Source: an uncultured Eubacteriales bacterium (GTDB lineage Bacteria > Bacillota > Clostridia > Oscillospirales > Oscillospiraceae). Taken from it: a DNA stretch of 5,062 bases. Numbering within the stretch: the first letter of the stretch is position 1; each line of letters starts with the position of its first letter. The DNA lies in NCBI GenBank assembly GCA_900555735.1, contig USMI01000142.1, positions 1 to 5,062 on the forward strand, read 5' to 3'. Under the pieces are notes generated by a model. That model was not told the origin of the DNA and searched no databases. It saw only the letters and a program-made list of their open reading frames with translations. The position numbers were made by a program, and so were the translations under genes. Positions 1 to 5,062 of this stretch are shown here, in pieces.

Positions 1-146
1 GTCTGGCCGGCAATACCGCCACCAACACCCTGAAGCCCGCCACCGTGGAGACCGGCGCCGAGGTGAAGGTGCCCCTGTTCATCAACATCGGCGACAAGAT
101 CACCATTGACACCCGCACCGGCGAGTATATCGGCCGCTGCAAGTAA
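1..146 (+). CDS. efp: Elongation factor P, C-terminal fragment (5' end outside window)
   Basis: The frame entering at base 3 encodes 47 residues ending in TAA at 144-146. It reads through TATNTLKPATVETGAEVKVP and then a GDKITIDTRTGEYIGR segment. This is the hallmark end of the third (OB-fold) domain of EF-P, where the family has a V-P-x-F-(I/V)-x-x-G-D-x-I-x-(V/I)-D-T-R-T-G-x-Y signature. EF-P binds the ribosome between the P and E sites and relieves stalling at polyproline stretches; it acts in the cytoplasm. The modifiable N-terminal domain lies upstream of the window, so its modification type cannot be judged. No terminator lies in the 45 nt before the next gene, so the two are probably co-transcribed. 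Identification is firm; only the length is incomplete. Confidence 0.95.
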   Translation, partial: LAGNTATNTLKPATVETGAEVKVPLFINIGDKITIDTRTGEYIGRCK

Positions 147-191
147 TTTCATCCGTAAGCAACCAACCGACCGTAAAGAAAGGAGCCGAAT

Positions 192-626
192 ATGGGTATT
201 TCTGAGAAGGTAGCATATCTGAAGGGTCTGGCCGAGGGTCTGAAGCTGGACGCCGAGAGCAACGAGGGCAAGCTGTTTGCCGCCATCATCGACGTGCTGG
301 ACAGCATGGCCGACGAGATCGCCGACATGCAGGACGAGATGGTGGACATCGAGGACGGTCTGGATGCCGTCAGCGACGATCTCAGCGAGGTAGAGGAGTC
401 CCTCTACGAGCTGGACGACGAGGACGAGTGGGACGATGAAGACGAGGACGAAGAGGACTGCTTCATGACCACCTGCCCCGAGTGCGAGGAGGAGGTCTAC
501 TTCGACGAGTCTGTTCTGGAGGACGGCGAAGTGGTATGCCCCAACTGCGGCACCAAGCTGGAGTTTGATCTCAGCGATCTGGCCAACGCACTGAACGAGG
601 CCGCCGAGGACGAGGACGACGAGTAA
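192..626 (+). CDS. CD1247-like acidic protein with C-terminal zinc ribbon
   Basis: This 144-residue cytoplasmic protein has no signal peptide or membrane segment. An N-terminal helical segment (about residues 1-45, starting MGISEKVAYLKGLAEGLKLD) matches the CD1247-type domain of Clostridia as I recall it. A predicted helical or coiled-coil stretch rich in Asp/Glu follows (about 45-80), then an almost purely acidic run (about 75-89). Next is a zinc ribbon with ligands C95/C98 (CPEC) and C116/C119 (CPNC), and finally an acidic tail ending EDEDDE. I count 55 Asp/Glu against 5 Lys and no Arg. The start has a good ribosome site (AAAGGAG, about 179-185) 6 nt upstream. It sits 45 nt after efp, and some homologues are annotated as AraC-type regulators, but no helix-turn-helix is visible here. 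Its role is unknown; the link to EF-P suggests a translation-related or nucleic-acid-mimic function, which is inference only. Confidence 0.85.
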   Translation: MGISEKVAYLKGLAEGLKLDAESNEGKLFAAIIDVLDSMADEIADMQDEMVDIEDGLDAVSDDLSEVEESLYELDDEDEWDDEDEDEEDCFMTTCPECEEEVYFDESVLEDGEVVCPNCGTKLEFDLSDLANALNEAAEDEDDE

Positions 627-650
627 CGCCCCGGCAAAAAGAGACAATAG

Positions 651-687
651 AAAATGCCCTCTATGCAGACTGCATAGAGGGCATTTT
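651..687 (+). terminator. Intrinsic terminator closing the efp-CD1247 unit
   Basis: A perfect 17-bp inverted repeat has arms at 651-667 and 671-687 around a 3-nt loop (GAC). The base of the stem is AAAA on the left and TTTT on the right, so the U-run is part of the stem, as in many Firmicutes terminators. It begins 24 nt after the stop codon of the acidic protein. The A-run on the left arm means it could also stop transcription from the other strand, but no minus-strand gene is seen nearby. Confidence 0.9.
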
Positions 688-735
688 GCTATGCAAAAAC
701 GGAAAATTGCGGGCGCATATCGTCAAAGGCTATCG

Positions 736-764
736 TTGCTTTTTTTGCTGCCTTGGTGTATGAT
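736..764 (+). promoter_or_regulatory. Putative sigma-A promoter of the nagB-ROK-nagA operon
   Basis: A TTGCTT -35 element (736-741) and a TATGAT -10 element (759-764) are separated by the optimal 17 nt. The -10 matches consensus at 5 of 6 positions and the -35 at 3 of 6. Transcription would start near 771, giving a leader of about 80 nt before nagB. The site lies just downstream of the efp-unit terminator, where a new promoter is expected. The weak -35 would suit a promoter under activation or repression. Confidence 0.6.
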
Positions 765-770
765 GACCAA
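753..770. promoter_or_regulatory. Candidate operator overlapping the nagB -10 box
   Basis: The inverted repeat TTGGT-N8-ACCAA completely encloses the -10 hexamer and reaches the likely transcription start. TGGT/ACCA half sites are typical of GntR-family amino-sugar regulators (NagR/YvoA type). Those usually have a 4-nt spacer, whereas here it is 8, so the regulator class is not established. The short 5-bp arms could be chance; position is the main support. Confidence 0.35.
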
Positions 771-835
771 AAGAGAGGGAGATGCCATCCTGTGTCGATC
801 AGGAATGGAAGCATTACCTGAAGAAGCTTTTCGGC

Positions 836-843
836 AAAAGGAG
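836..843 (+). promoter_or_regulatory. Ribosome binding site fixing the nagB start
   Basis: AAAAGGAG lies 7 nt before the ATG at 851. It selects this codon over the in-frame ATG at 782, which would add 23 residues with no family similarity. Confidence 0.85.
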
Positions 844-850
844 ACAAATC

Positions 851-1603
851 ATGCTGCATTTGAAAATATTGAAGGCGGAGACCGCCGCGGAGGTGGGCCG
901 TCTGGCGGCGGATCAGTTTCAGGAGGTCATGGCTGCCAAGCCCGCCTGCGTGCTGGGTCTGGCCACCGGCTCCACACCTGTTCCCCTGTACCGGGAGCTG
1001 GCGGCGCGGGAGAAGGCGGGCCTTCTGGACTTTACCCGCGTGCGGTCGGTGAATCTGGACGAGTACAAGGGCCTTGCTCCCGACCATCCTCAGAGCTACC
1101 GGCACTTTATGCAGGAGAACCTGTTTGACCACATCGCCATCCGTCCGGAGAACACCATGGTGCCTGACGGCCTGACACAGGACGTGGACGCCATGTGCAT
1201 GGCCTATGAGCGGGCCATCGAGGACTGGGGCGGCATAGACTTACAGCTGCTGGGCCTTGGCCACGACGGTCACATCGGCTTCAATGAGCCCTGCGACCAT
1301 TTCCCCAGCTGGACCCATGAGGTGGCGCTGACGGAATCTACCCGCCGGGCCAACGCCCGCTTCTTCGCCAGCGAGGCGGAGGTGCCCGCGGCAGCCTATA
1401 CCATGGGTGTGGGTACGGTGATGGCGGCCCGCCGGGTGCTGATGCTGGTGACCGGCGCGGACAAGGCGGAGATCCTGCGCAGGGCCTTCTTCGGCCCGGT
1501 GACGCCGTGGGTGCCCGCCTCCATCCTGCAATTCCACCCCGATGTAACATTGATCTGTGACCGGGCCGCGTGGGAAGGCGCCGGTATGGAAAAGGAGGTC
1601 TGA
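851..1603 (+). CDS. nagB: Glucosamine-6-phosphate deaminase
   Basis: This 250-residue cytoplasmic enzyme converts glucosamine-6-phosphate to fructose-6-phosphate and ammonia, the last dedicated step of GlcNAc use. Visible family motifs are the phosphate-binding GLATGSTPVPLY near the N-terminus, NLDEY with the general base D70, and LGLGHDGHIGFNEP with D139, H141 and E146. These line up with E. coli D72, D141, H143 and E148. The TRRANARFF segment and the late TPWVPASILQFH segment are also typical. The short length resembles Firmicutes enzymes of about 240-250 residues, which lack the C-terminal part of the allosteric E. coli enzyme. The start at 851 is chosen because LHLKILKAETAAEVG is the usual N-terminus and a good ribosome site precedes it. 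It is the first gene of the operon, and its stop is 2 nt before the ROK gene's ATG. All catalytic residues appear intact. Confidence 0.96.
   Translation: MLHLKILKAETAAEVGRLAADQFQEVMAAKPACVLGLATGSTPVPLYRELAAREKAGLLDFTRVRSVNLDEYKGLAPDHPQSYRHFMQENLFDHIAIRPENTMVPDGLTQDVDAMCMAYERAIEDWGGIDLQLLGLGHDGHIGFNEPCDHFPSWTHEVALTESTRRANARFFASEAEVPAAAYTMGVGTVMAARRVLMLVTGADKAEILRRAFFGPVTPWVPASILQFHPDVTLICDRAAWEGAGMEKEV
1591..1599 (+). promoter_or_regulatory. Strong ribosome binding site for the ROK gene, inside the nagB end
   Basis: AAAGGAGGT is a near-perfect anti-16S match located in the last codons of nagB. It lies 6 nt before the ATG at 1606 and selects that start over the in-frame ATG at 1570, whose extra 12 residues are simply nagB sequence read in another frame. 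Confidence 0.85.
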
Positions 1604-1605
1604 CG

Positions 1606-2973
1606 ATGGAATATCTGGGTATTTCCTATGACATCAAGAACAAGCCCGCGCTGGACGAGGGCTTCATCCCCTTTGCTCCGTGGCGGGCGGCCTATCTGGC
1701 GGAGGCCCATCGCCCCGTCCGCATCGCCGTGGAGCGGCAGGACGGACAGGTGTCGGTATTCGATACCCGCCTACGGAGCGTGGAATACCACGACGCCAAC
1801 CTGCGGTTTCTGGAGCGCACCGTCAAGCTGCTGCTGTGGAGCGTAGGCGGCTGGCGGGTGTATATCAGCGGCTGCAACGAGCTGACGGAGGAACTGCGGA
1901 GCATCTACTGCCGGAGCGGCGCACGGGAATTCGACGTAGACTTCATGGAGACGGTGTTCGAGCGGCCCTTCCAGCTGGAGGCCATCGCCGAGGTGGATTT
2001 CCCGGAGGAGCGCAGCAGCGCCCGAAGGATCGGCGGCCATCTCAACGGCTGCCGCATTGGCTTCGACGCAGGCGGTTCCGACCGGAAGGTCTCCGCTGTT
2101 ATTGACGGTGAGACGGTGTATTCCGAGGAGGTGGTCTGGCATCCCAAGACCCAGACCGACCCGGAGTATCACTATCAGGGCATTCTGGACGCTTTCCGCA
2201 CGGCGGCGTCGAAAATGCCCCGTGTGGACGGCATCGGCGTGTCCTCCGCAGGTGTGTTCATCGGCAACGCCCCCATGGTGTCGTCGCTGTTTATCAAGGT
2301 GCCGCAGGACAAGCGCGGCTCCATCAAGACCATCTATGACCGTGCCGCCGCTGCCCTCGGCAATGTGCCCATCGTGGTGGCCAACGACGGCGACGTGACA
2401 GCGCTGGCCGGTGCCATGAGCCTTCATGACAACTGCGTCATGGGCCTTGCCATGGGCACTAGCGAGGCGGTGGGCTATGTGAACCGGGAGGGCAGTATTC
2501 TGGGCTGGTTCAACGAGCTGGCCTTTGCGCCGGTGGATCTGAACCCCCATGCGGAGCGTGACGAGTGGTCCGGCGATATCGGCGTGGGCTGCAAATACTT
2601 CTCTCAGGATGCGGTCATCAAGCTGGCACCCGCCGCCGGTATCGCACTGGATGCCGCCTTGACTCCGGCGGAAAAGCTGAAGGCGGTGCAGCAGCTGGCG
2701 GAGAGCGGCGATGCGCGGGCGCTGGCCATATTCCGGGATATCGGCGTGTATCTGGGCCACACCCTGCCCCTGTACGCCTCTGTATATGACCTGAAAAACC
2801 TGCTGGTGCTGGGCCGCGTGGCCTCCGGCGTGGGCGGCGAGATCATCGTGGCCCAGTGCCGCCGCGTGCTGGCGGAGGAATATCCGGCGCTGACGGTGTC
2901 CGTCACGCTGCCGGATGAGCAGTTCCGCCGCGTGGGCCAGTCCATGGCGGCGGCCAGCCTGCCGGAGGTGTGA
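1606..2973 (+). CDS. ROK-family protein (putative amino-sugar kinase or sugar sensor), zinc motif absent
   Basis: This 455-residue cytoplasmic protein has no signal peptide or membrane segment. Residues 1 to about 147 form an extra N-terminal region not found in ordinary ROK glucokinases. The ROK/ASKHA fold follows: phosphate-1 loop FDAGGSD (D154-D159), a GVSSAGVF segment near 210, ANDGD with probable catalytic base D261, and a phosphate-2-like GLAMGTSE (280-287). The usual ExGH sugar/zinc motif is replaced by NELAF, keeping E304 but with F307 where His is expected. The CxCGxxGC zinc motif is reduced to a single Cys (C329). Similar long ROK proteins occur in Clostridia, as I recall them. Position between nagB and nagA, with 2-nt and 1-nt gaps, argues for an amino-sugar role such as kinase for GlcNAc, ManNAc or glucosamine. 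A non-catalytic sensor is possible. There is no helix-turn-helix, so a DNA-binding NagC-type role is unlikely. Family assignment is fairly sure; substrate is unknown. Confidence 0.8.
   Translation: MEYLGISYDIKNKPALDEGFIPFAPWRAAYLAEAHRPVRIAVERQDGQVSVFDTRLRSVEYHDANLRFLERTVKLLLWSVGGWRVYISGCNELTEELRSIYCRSGAREFDVDFMETVFERPFQLEAIAEVDFPEERSSARRIGGHLNGCRIGFDAGGSDRKVSAVIDGETVYSEEVVWHPKTQTDPEYHYQGILDAFRTAASKMPRVDGIGVSSAGVFIGNAPMVSSLFIKVPQDKRGSIKTIYDRAAAALGNVPIVVANDGDVTALAGAMSLHDNCVMGLAMGTSEAVGYVNREGSILGWFNELAFAPVDLNPHAERDEWSGDIGVGCKYFSQDAVIKLAPAAGIALDAALTPAEKLKAVQQLAESGDARALAIFRDIGVYLGHTLPLYASVYDLKNLLVLGRVASGVGGEIIVAQCRRVLAEEYPALTVSVTLPDEQFRRVGQSMAAASLPEV
2964..2970 (+). promoter_or_regulatory. Ribosome binding site for nagA within the ROK 3' end
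   Basis: GGAGGTG overlaps the last codons of the ROK gene, 4 nt before the ATG at 2975. This implies translational coupling and favours this start over the upstream in-frame ATG at 2915. Confidence 0.75.
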
Positions 2974-2974
2974 T

Positions 2975-4096
2975 ATGCGGTTTATCAACGGAAATATCTT
3001 TGTCAACGGCCGGTTCGTACCCGGCGGCTTCTCCGTGGCGCATGGCCAGTTCACCCATGTGCTGGCGGAAACGGCGGACGGGGAGAGCGTCGATCTTCAC
3101 GGCGCGTATGTGATCCCCAGTCTGGTGGATGTCCACACCCACGGCAACTCCGGCGCGGACTTTTCCGACGGCGACTACGACGGCCTTGTGAAAATGGCCG
3201 CCTATCTGGCACAAAACGGCGTGACCTCCTTCGCGCCCGCCTCCATGACGCTGCCCTATGATGTGCTGGAAACGGCCTTTCGTACGGCGGTGCGGCTGCA
3301 TAAGACTGCTCCGGCGGGCTGCGCCCGTCTGATGGGCATCCAGATGGAGGGGCCCTTCTTCTCCGAGAAGAAAAAGGGCGCGCAGAACGCCGCCTATCTC
3401 CGTCTGCCGGATTACGACGCCTTTGCCCGCCTGTATGACGCGGCGGAGGGCTTGCTGCGGATCGCGGACGTGGCCCCGGAGCTGCCCGGCGCGGTGGAAT
3501 TTGCCCGCCGCGCGGCGGAAAAGTGTACCGTCTCCGTGGCCCATACCGACGCCAGCTACGAGGAGGCCGCCGCTGTCTTTGACGCGGGCGCCACCCACCT
3601 GACGCACCTTTATAACGCCATGCCCGGCATCCATCACCGGAACCCCGGCCCCATCGGCGCGGCCTCCGAGCGGGAGGACGTCACCGCCGAGCTGATCTGC
3701 GACGGGCACCATGTCCATCCCAGTGCCGTGCGGATGGCGTTCCGGCTGTTTCCCGGCCGCATCTGCCTGATCTCCGACGCGCTGCGCTGCTGCGGCATGC
3801 CGGACGACCGGTACACGCTGGGCGGACAGGACGTGTTTCTCTCCGGTGGCGTGGCCCGTCTGGCGGACGGCACCATCGCCGGAAGCGCCGCCGATCTGTA
3901 CGACTGCATGCGCAACGCCGTGGCCTTCGGCATCCCCTGTGAACAGGCCATTCTCTCCGCCACCGCCATCCCCGCCCGCGAGATCGGGCGGCAGGACGAG
4001 ATCGGCGCCATCGCCGACGGCATGCACGCGGATTTCGTGGTGTGTGACGAAAAGCTCACCCGGCAGGCCGTCTATCTGGGCGGCAGGCCGCTGTGA
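2975..4096 (+). CDS. nagA: N-acetylglucosamine-6-phosphate deacetylase
   Basis: This 373-residue cytoplasmic amidohydrolase removes acetate from GlcNAc-6-phosphate, giving the glucosamine-6-phosphate used by NagB. The fold is a small beta-sandwich plus a metal-dependent TIM barrel. Visible motifs are DVHTHGNSGADF with H54 and H56, QMEGPFFSEKKKG with metal-ligand E125, VAHTDASYEEA with H190, and THLYNAMPGIHHRNPG with H211. DGHHVHPS (243-249, including H245/H246) and ISDAL with catalytic D268 follow, then the C-terminal LADGTIAGSA. The HxH pair resembles the B. subtilis type with two metals; E. coli NagA lacks it. The start at 2975 is preferred because MRFINGNIFVNGRF is the normal opening strand, while the upstream 20 in-frame residues are an out-of-frame reading of the ROK gene. 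It follows the ROK stop by 1 nt and ends just before a terminator, making it the last gene of the operon. Confidence 0.95.
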   Translation: MRFINGNIFVNGRFVPGGFSVAHGQFTHVLAETADGESVDLHGAYVIPSLVDVHTHGNSGADFSDGDYDGLVKMAAYLAQNGVTSFAPASMTLPYDVLETAFRTAVRLHKTAPAGCARLMGIQMEGPFFSEKKKGAQNAAYLRLPDYDAFARLYDAAEGLLRIADVAPELPGAVEFARRAAEKCTVSVAHTDASYEEAAAVFDAGATHLTHLYNAMPGIHHRNPGPIGAASEREDVTAELICDGHHVHPSAVRMAFRLFPGRICLISDALRCCGMPDDRYTLGGQDVFLSGGVARLADGTIAGSAADLYDCMRNAVAFGIPCEQAILSATAIPAREIGRQDEIGAIADGMHADFVVCDEKLTRQAVYLGGRPL

Positions 4097-4101
4097 ATCC
4101 C

Positions 4102-4143
4102 GCGGGCCCTCTCTAGCCGTGGCCGGAGAGGGCCCGCTTCTTC
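4102..4143 (+). terminator. Intrinsic terminator of the nag operon
   Basis: A perfect 12-bp GC-rich stem pairs GCGGGCCCTCTC (4102-4113) with GAGAGGGCCCGC (4126-4137) around a 12-nt loop. It is followed by the T-rich TTCTTC (4138-4143). It starts 6 nt after the nagA stop codon. Confidence 0.88.
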
Positions 4144-4211
4144 AAAAGACCACAAAACGCCGGATGGCAAGCCGGTTCGCGGCTGAAAAACGAATTAAAT
4201 GGGACAAACGG

Positions 4212-4239
4212 TTGCGAAATGTTAAATTTGTGCTATAAT
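4212..4239 (+). promoter_or_regulatory. Extended -10 promoter of the NAPRT frame
   Basis: A TTGCGA -35 element (4212-4217), a 16-nt spacer and a perfect TATAAT -10 (4234-4239) are present. A TG at 4231-4232 completes the extended TGNTATAAT form. The surrounding DNA is AT-rich compared with the GC-rich genes. Start of transcription is expected near 4246, giving a leader of about 45 nt. The rest of the 195-nt gap between nagA and the next gene holds the terminator and no further gene that I can support. Confidence 0.8.
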
Positions 4240-4247
4240 AAACAAAT
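4226..4247. promoter_or_regulatory. Candidate operator across the NAPRT -10 box
   Basis: The inverted repeat ATTTGT-N10-ACAAAT has 6-bp arms, encloses the extended -10 and ends at the likely transcription start. NAD-salvage genes of Firmicutes are often repressed by NiaR, but I cannot match this dyad to that regulator's site. The AT-rich arms make chance occurrence quite possible. Confidence 0.3.
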
Positions 4248-4291
4248 ACTCCCGGACTGGGCATTATTGAGAATTTGAGGTTTAACAGGAA

Positions 4292-4927
4292 ATGAATACT
4301 GCTGAAAAGCTGAACATGACCATGCTGTGCGACTTTTATGAGCTGACCATGGGCAACGGATACTTCCGCAACGGTTATAAGGACCGCATCACCTATTTCG
4401 ATGTGTTCTTCCGCAAGGTGCCCGATCAGGGCGGCTTTGCCATCGCAGCCGGTCTGGAGCAGCTGATCGACTACATTGAAAACCTGCATTTCAGCGAGGA
4501 GGACATCGCCTACCTCCGTGGCCGCAACCTGTTCTGCGAGGAATTTCTGGATTATCTGCGGAACTTCCGCTTCACCGGCGATATCTACGCCATCCCCGAG
4601 GGTACCCCTGTATTTCCCCGTGAGCCGCTGGTGGTGGTGCGCGCCCCGTCCATCGAGGCCCAGCTCATCGAGACCTTCACGCTGCTGACCATCAACCACC
4701 AGAGCCTGATCGCCACCAAGGCCAACCGCATCGTCCGGGCCGGGCAGAGCTTCTATCTGCTCACCGACAGCACCGTGGAGAGCCTGACTTCTGCGGGGGA
4801 GTACCAGTGGAGCCAGAGCCTGACGGCCCGGCCGCAGGCTTTGCTGGCGGATGCCAAGCAGACACTGGTCTTCTGCGGCAACACGGTGCAGCAGGGTACG
4901 GCACCGGAAACCTCCCAGGCAAGTTGA
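4292..4927 (+). CDS. pncB: Truncated/chimeric nicotinate phosphoribosyltransferase (N-terminal third plus unrelated tail)
   Basis: The frame encodes 211 residues. Residues 1 to about 152 are clear clostridial NAPRT: LCDFYELTMGNGYF near 12-25, FDVFFRKVP, GFAIAAGLEQLIDYI, FTGDIYAIPEGTPVFPREPL, and INHQSLIATKANRIVRAGQ ending at Q152. The complete enzyme makes nicotinate mononucleotide from nicotinate, PRPP and ATP for NAD salvage and is usually about 480 residues. In the family this last motif runs on into a GxxVxEFGxRRAxGxDxG segment. Here it changes abruptly at base 4748 to SFYLLTDSTVESL, and the frame ends 59 residues later. The phospho-His loop and most of the barrel are therefore missing, and NAPRT activity is not expected. 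The start at 4292 fits the family N-terminus; its ribosome site is poor (AGGA one base away, or GAGG at 4277-4280, 11 nt upstream). A real deletion fusion and an assembly join are both possible. Confidence 0.85.
   Translation: MNTAEKLNMTMLCDFYELTMGNGYFRNGYKDRITYFDVFFRKVPDQGGFAIAAGLEQLIDYIENLHFSEEDIAYLRGRNLFCEEFLDYLRNFRFTGDIYAIPEGTPVFPREPLVVVRAPSIEAQLIETFTLLTINHQSLIATKANRIVRAGQSFYLLTDSTVESLTSAGEYQWSQSLTARPQALLADAKQTLVFCGNTVQQGTAPETSQAS
4748..4927 (+). pseudogene. Orphan C-terminal fragment of an unidentified (beta-propeller-like) protein fused to NAPRT
   Basis: Residues 153-211 of the chimeric frame do not resemble any part of NAPRT. The FYLLTDSTVESLTSAGEYQWSQ stretch looks like one blade repeat of a PQQ/WD-type beta-propeller (strand, turn with a G-E-x-x-W core, strand). 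It continues with RPQALLADAKQTLVFC and ends in a hydrophilic Gln/Thr/Ser/Ala tail, as at a natural C-terminus. Clostridial DUF5711-type membrane-anchored propeller proteins have similar blades; this is a guess from pattern, not an identification. GC-rich codon use resembles that of the flanking genes, so it probably comes from the same or a related genome. Confidence 0.4.
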
Positions 4928-4992
4928 GGAAAAGGAAAGAATCATTCCTGAAATTAGCACTCTGCGGCAGAAAGTAACAGGGAAAATACTCT

Positions 4993-5062
4993 ATGTTCAA
5001 GAATCCGTCATTTCTTTTTGATATCCTATGTACGGTGGTCTGGCTGGTGCTGATGGCACGCT
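4993..5062 (+). CDS. N-terminus of a membrane protein, cut by the window end (possibly CvpA-like)
   Basis: An ATG with AGGGA (4979-4983) 9 nt upstream opens 23 complete codons, MFKNPSFLFDILCTVVWLVLMAR, running off the window. An in-frame stop at 4975-4977 shows this is the earliest ATG available. A hydrophobic segment (about residues 7-21) should be a first transmembrane helix followed by a positive residue. The FDIL start and hydrophobic helix leading to Arg resemble CvpA-family proteins, which often sit near propeller-type DUF5711 genes in these bacteria by my recollection. Too little sequence remains for a firm family call. It lies 65 nt after the chimeric frame with no clear terminator between them. 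Confidence 0.5.
   Translation, partial: MFKNPSFLFDILCTVVWLVLMAR

Noticed and set aside
782..850. Upstream in-frame ATG that would lengthen NagB by 23 residues
   Set aside because: The purine-rich stretch before it is only 1-2 nt away, the extra residues do not resemble NagB, and the ATG at 851 has a well-spaced AAAAGGAG.
627..850. Searched for a riboswitch, ribozyme (glmS-like) or small RNA in the nagB leader
   Set aside because: Apart from the terminator hairpin and promoter, I see no conserved stem-loop set. The leader of about 80 nt is too short for a glmS-type ribozyme, and nagB is a catabolic gene.
691..1128. A 145-codon plus-strand frame overlapping the nagB promoter and gene
   Set aside because: It begins inside the terminator/promoter region, is rich in Gly/Arg/Ser and is in a shifted frame over real nagB codons.
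1771..3054. A 427-codon open frame on the minus strand opposite the ROK gene, and a 374-codon one opposite nagA (2903-4027)
   Set aside because: Long antisense frames are expected opposite GC-rich coding DNA. Their translations are rich in His, Gly and Arg, lack family motifs, and overlap well-identified genes.
4170..4184. Small hairpin AGCCG-N5-CGGCT upstream of the NAPRT promoter
   Set aside because: Only 5 bp, with no T-run and no match to a tRNA, riboswitch or known leader. It lies upstream of the predicted transcription start.
4933..4949. Possible hairpin AGGAA-N7-TTCCT after the chimeric frame
   Set aside because: A weak 5-bp AT-rich stem without a U-run; not a convincing terminator.

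Overview
The window looks like a chromosomal segment of a high-GC, gut-type Clostridia (Oscillospiraceae/Ruminococcaceae-like). The evidence is the strong AAGGAGG-type ribosome sites, codons rich in third-position G/C, an efp neighbour encoding a CD1247-type zinc-ribbon protein, and a clostridial ROK-family protein lying between nagB and nagA. All supported genes are on the + strand. I cannot assign a genus from the sequence alone.

Layout: (1) 1-146 is the 3' end of efp (elongation factor P). (2) 192-626 is a very acidic CD1247-like protein with a two-CxxC zinc ribbon, probably co-transcribed with efp and closed by a perfect 17-bp terminator hairpin (651-687). (3) 736-770 holds a sigma-A-type promoter with a dyad across its -10 box. 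It starts a tight three-gene operon: nagB (851-1603), an atypical ROK-family protein (1606-2973) and nagA (2975-4096), with gaps of only 1-2 nt and a terminator at 4102-4143. (4) 4212-4239 is a strong extended -10 promoter driving a reading frame (4292-4927) that starts as nicotinate phosphoribosyltransferase. It loses all resemblance to that family after about residue 152 and ends in an unrelated tail. (5) 4993-5062 is the start of a membrane protein cut by the window edge.

Functionally, NagA removes acetate from GlcNAc-6-phosphate and NagB converts the resulting glucosamine-6-phosphate to fructose-6-phosphate and ammonia. The operon therefore feeds amino sugars (mucin or cell-wall derived) into glycolysis. 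The ROK protein is translationally tied to both enzymes and is probably an amino-sugar kinase or sugar-binding regulator. It has lost the zinc-binding His and Cys set typical of the superfamily.

I see no CRISPR array, phage, transposon or defence system. The two points most worth following are the chimeric NAPRT frame (a real deletion/fusion or an assembly join) and the zinc-motif-less ROK protein inside the nag operon.
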